Shown here: piece after piece, positions 62,208 through 64,000 of the stretch
Layout of the letters: each line of letters starts with the position of its first letter
Numbering within the stretch: position 1 is the first letter of the stretch
Assembly: GCA_038049695.1 (NCBI GenBank)
Contig: CP142454.1
Location: forward strand, 21,891,001 to 21,955,000
Reading direction: 5' to 3'
DNA: 64,000 nt
Source of the DNA: Cinnamomum chago
Lineage: Eukaryota; Streptophyta; Magnoliopsida; Laurales; Lauraceae
Program-made: the position numbers and the translations under genes
The notes under the pieces: generated by a model
The model's database searches: none
The model's input: the letters and a program-made list of their open reading frames with translations, nothing else
Told to the model about the DNA's origin: nothing

Positions 62208-63890
62208 TGTTGGTGGGAACACAATAGGCTTCCTTCTTCTTGTTTTTCTCTTGATCTTATGTGCAAAGACCAGGTCTGATATGGGTTTTCTTTAAGAAGA
62301 AAACAAGGACCAGCAGGAACTTCTACTTGTGCAAAGATGCCTAGGACGTCCATGGGCTTTTTGTGGCTGGTTTTTCCCTCACCAATGTAACCCACGCCCC
62401 AAGGTGTTTCTCTCCTCTTTTTAATGTTGATCCACGCCCAAGGGAGGGAACTACCAGCTATAAATAATAGCTGAAACCCTTTTAGAGAAGACCTTTCCTT
62501 AAAGAATAAGGAAACCAAGAGGACTTTCTAAAAAAGGAAACAAACACATGTGGACGTCCAGCCCTCTTCCCTTTTCTTGTTTAGTTTCTAAATAGAATTA
62601 GAAAGCTACTAAACTTTAGGAAAACTTGCACAAAGAGAACTCCTTCCAAGTAATGGGACCTACACAAACTTGGGACCCACATACTAGGGACCACTTTGAC
62701 TAGCCCACACTTACTATGGCCCATGTACCAAATAATTTATCTAGAGTTGTAATTCATGTATGCCATCATGGGCCTATTTGAATTTACACTCAAAATTATT
62801 TCTCCACACATTTAAACAATTTAGGAAACCTTGCCAATCTAGGAAAGTGGCTAGAGAAGGGACCAAAAGACATATTTGCCATTGGCTTCCAAAATGACCA
62901 AAATGTCCATGCTAACCCCATAGCAACACTAGGATCATTTTAACCTTAACTCATTCCACTAGAGAGTTATGGTTGCACTCCAGGGACAAATATTAAATGC
63001 AAATTAAGCTCATCATAAACTGACGATTGTCTTTGACCTACCAAGTACAATGACCATAATGCCCCTCTATGTAACATCCATAATCAAGTAGGTTAACCGA
63101 TGTACTATCTACCTTCTTGATTACATCTCAACCTTAGAACTTCATACCCTTGACTTAATCATCATCCGGATATCATTCTCTTGATCCAGGGAGCGACCCA
63201 CAAGTTCAATATCCATATGGAACATCCATATACTAAGATCTTAGATTTTGATGATTAATCGGATAATTTTAAGGGGACGATCATTCCATCACACGATGGC
63301 ATAGATTCCATATTGCATTTGCACGTCCCAACTAATCAAGCCCGAGCACCCAAAACACAGAGCTGTTGACCCATGAACAGGATTTCACCCATAGTGAATT
63401 AAAGCACAAGAACTTGACTTCGTCAGTTCATCCACAAATGCTCAAGATTAAGAGCACTGGTCACTCAGTAGCAAGAGGTGAATTGATCTCTCTCTGTGAT
63501 AGTACTATTTTAGAGATCACACCTACAAGTGGTCATGTTCAATGCATGACACATGCACTAATGAGATAAATCCGGAAAAGCCTCCCGTGACTTAGGTAAG
63601 TCACCCTGAATACAGTAGAGTATCTCATTATAACTTATACCAAGATGAAGTGCCCAACTCCATCTCTCAGTTATGAACAAGTTTATTGTTTCAAGTGTCC
63701 ATGACTCAGACCTTACTGTGTGTAGCCACTACACACCCAAGTCATTACTAGAAAACAATGGGCCTTATACAACCATACATATACACAAGTAATAAGAGAA
63801 AGATGTCATTCTATTAAATAACCAATAAATATCCAGTAACAGAGATGTGGGTGCAGTCAGTGGGCTTTAGGGCATACACCAATCCCAACA
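62208..63890 (-). mobile_element. LTR-like block with TGTTGG...CCAACA ends (1,683 bp)
   Basis: On the minus strand it begins TGTTGGGATTGGTGTATGCC followed by CTAAAGCCCA and ends TGTTCCCACCAACA. The 5' words are familiar from plant LTRs, and the 6-bp inverted ends are typical. Flanking 5-mers (ATTCT and CTAAC on that strand) do not match, and no tRNA primer-binding site follows. It may be one LTR of an element continuing outside, or a solo LTR with altered flanks. Confidence 0.55.
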
Positions 63891-63931
63891 AGAATCATGT
63901 CTCAAAGGCACTTATTTTACAAACCTACACC

Positions 63932-64000
63932 TAGAGATGTCAAATGGGGCCCGGCCCGGCCCGGCAGTCAACGGGCCGTGGCTCGGCACGGCCCGAGACA
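63932..64000. mobile_element. Possible hAT-type terminus with GGCCCGGCCC repeats, runs off right edge
   Basis: TAGAGATGTCAAATGGGGCC followed by CGGCCCGGCCCGGC resembles the (C/T)AGRGRTGTCAA..GGGCCGGGC ends of plant hAT-like elements. Only 69 bp are visible, so this is tentative. Confidence 0.35.

Overview
This window is plant nuclear DNA. It is AT-rich, its genes have many introns with GT/AG junctions and large introns, and most of it is transposon-derived sequence (solo LTRs, L1 LINE tails, tRNA-derived SINE remnants, hAT-like MITEs, a Helitron end, a decayed Copia element) with many GA/CTT/AT microsatellites. The three protein genes belong to plant families. Long repeat-filled introns in a conserved gene suggest an angiosperm with a fairly large genome, possibly a woody magnoliid or early-diverging eudicot, but the species cannot be named from the sequence.

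Layout. (1) 1-5.7 kb, minus strand: the 5' part (five coding exons, 110 residues) of a VIH/VIP1-type diphosphoinositol pentakisphosphate kinase gene that runs off the left edge. (2) 5.7-15.8 kb: intergenic, with a small L1 tail flanked by a 19-bp target duplication, a MITE and palindromic AT-rich repeats. (3) 15.8-34.7 kb, minus strand: one complete gene of 13 coding exons, reconstructed with every junction in phase, encoding about 1,494 residues. It is a DUF627-DUF629-USP ubiquitin carboxyl-terminal hydrolase-related protein with C, H and D triad candidates. Its introns hold a LINE, a SINE remnant and a solo LTR next to another LTR-like terminus. (4) 34.8-41 kb: intergenic, with a candidate non-coding RNA start and a foldback whose arms resemble miR482/miR2118. 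(5) 41.2-43.3 kb: decayed Copia element on the minus strand, containing a 0.53-kb tandem duplication that includes a palindromic MITE. (6) 44.2-47.3 kb, minus strand: a DUF569 (fascin-like beta-trefoil) gene with two coding exons and a probable 5'-UTR intron. (7) 47.4-64 kb: no protein gene seen. It holds hAT-type remnants, a SINE, an inverted pair of one small hAT-like MITE family, a Helitron 3' end followed by a very AT-rich tract, a clean 3.85-kb solo LTR with a 5-bp target duplication and a cluster of CCGGTTAACCGG palindromes, and a second LTR-like block.

The three genes are not an operon and show no evident functional link: inositol pyrophosphate signalling, deubiquitinase-like protein, and possible cytoskeletal/beta-trefoil protein. 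The main points of interest are the miR482-like hairpin, the palindrome cluster in the solo LTR, the twin MITEs, and the atypical Cys box of the deubiquitinase. All exon structures are inferred by eye from splice signals, reading phase and family knowledge. No search or transcript evidence was available.
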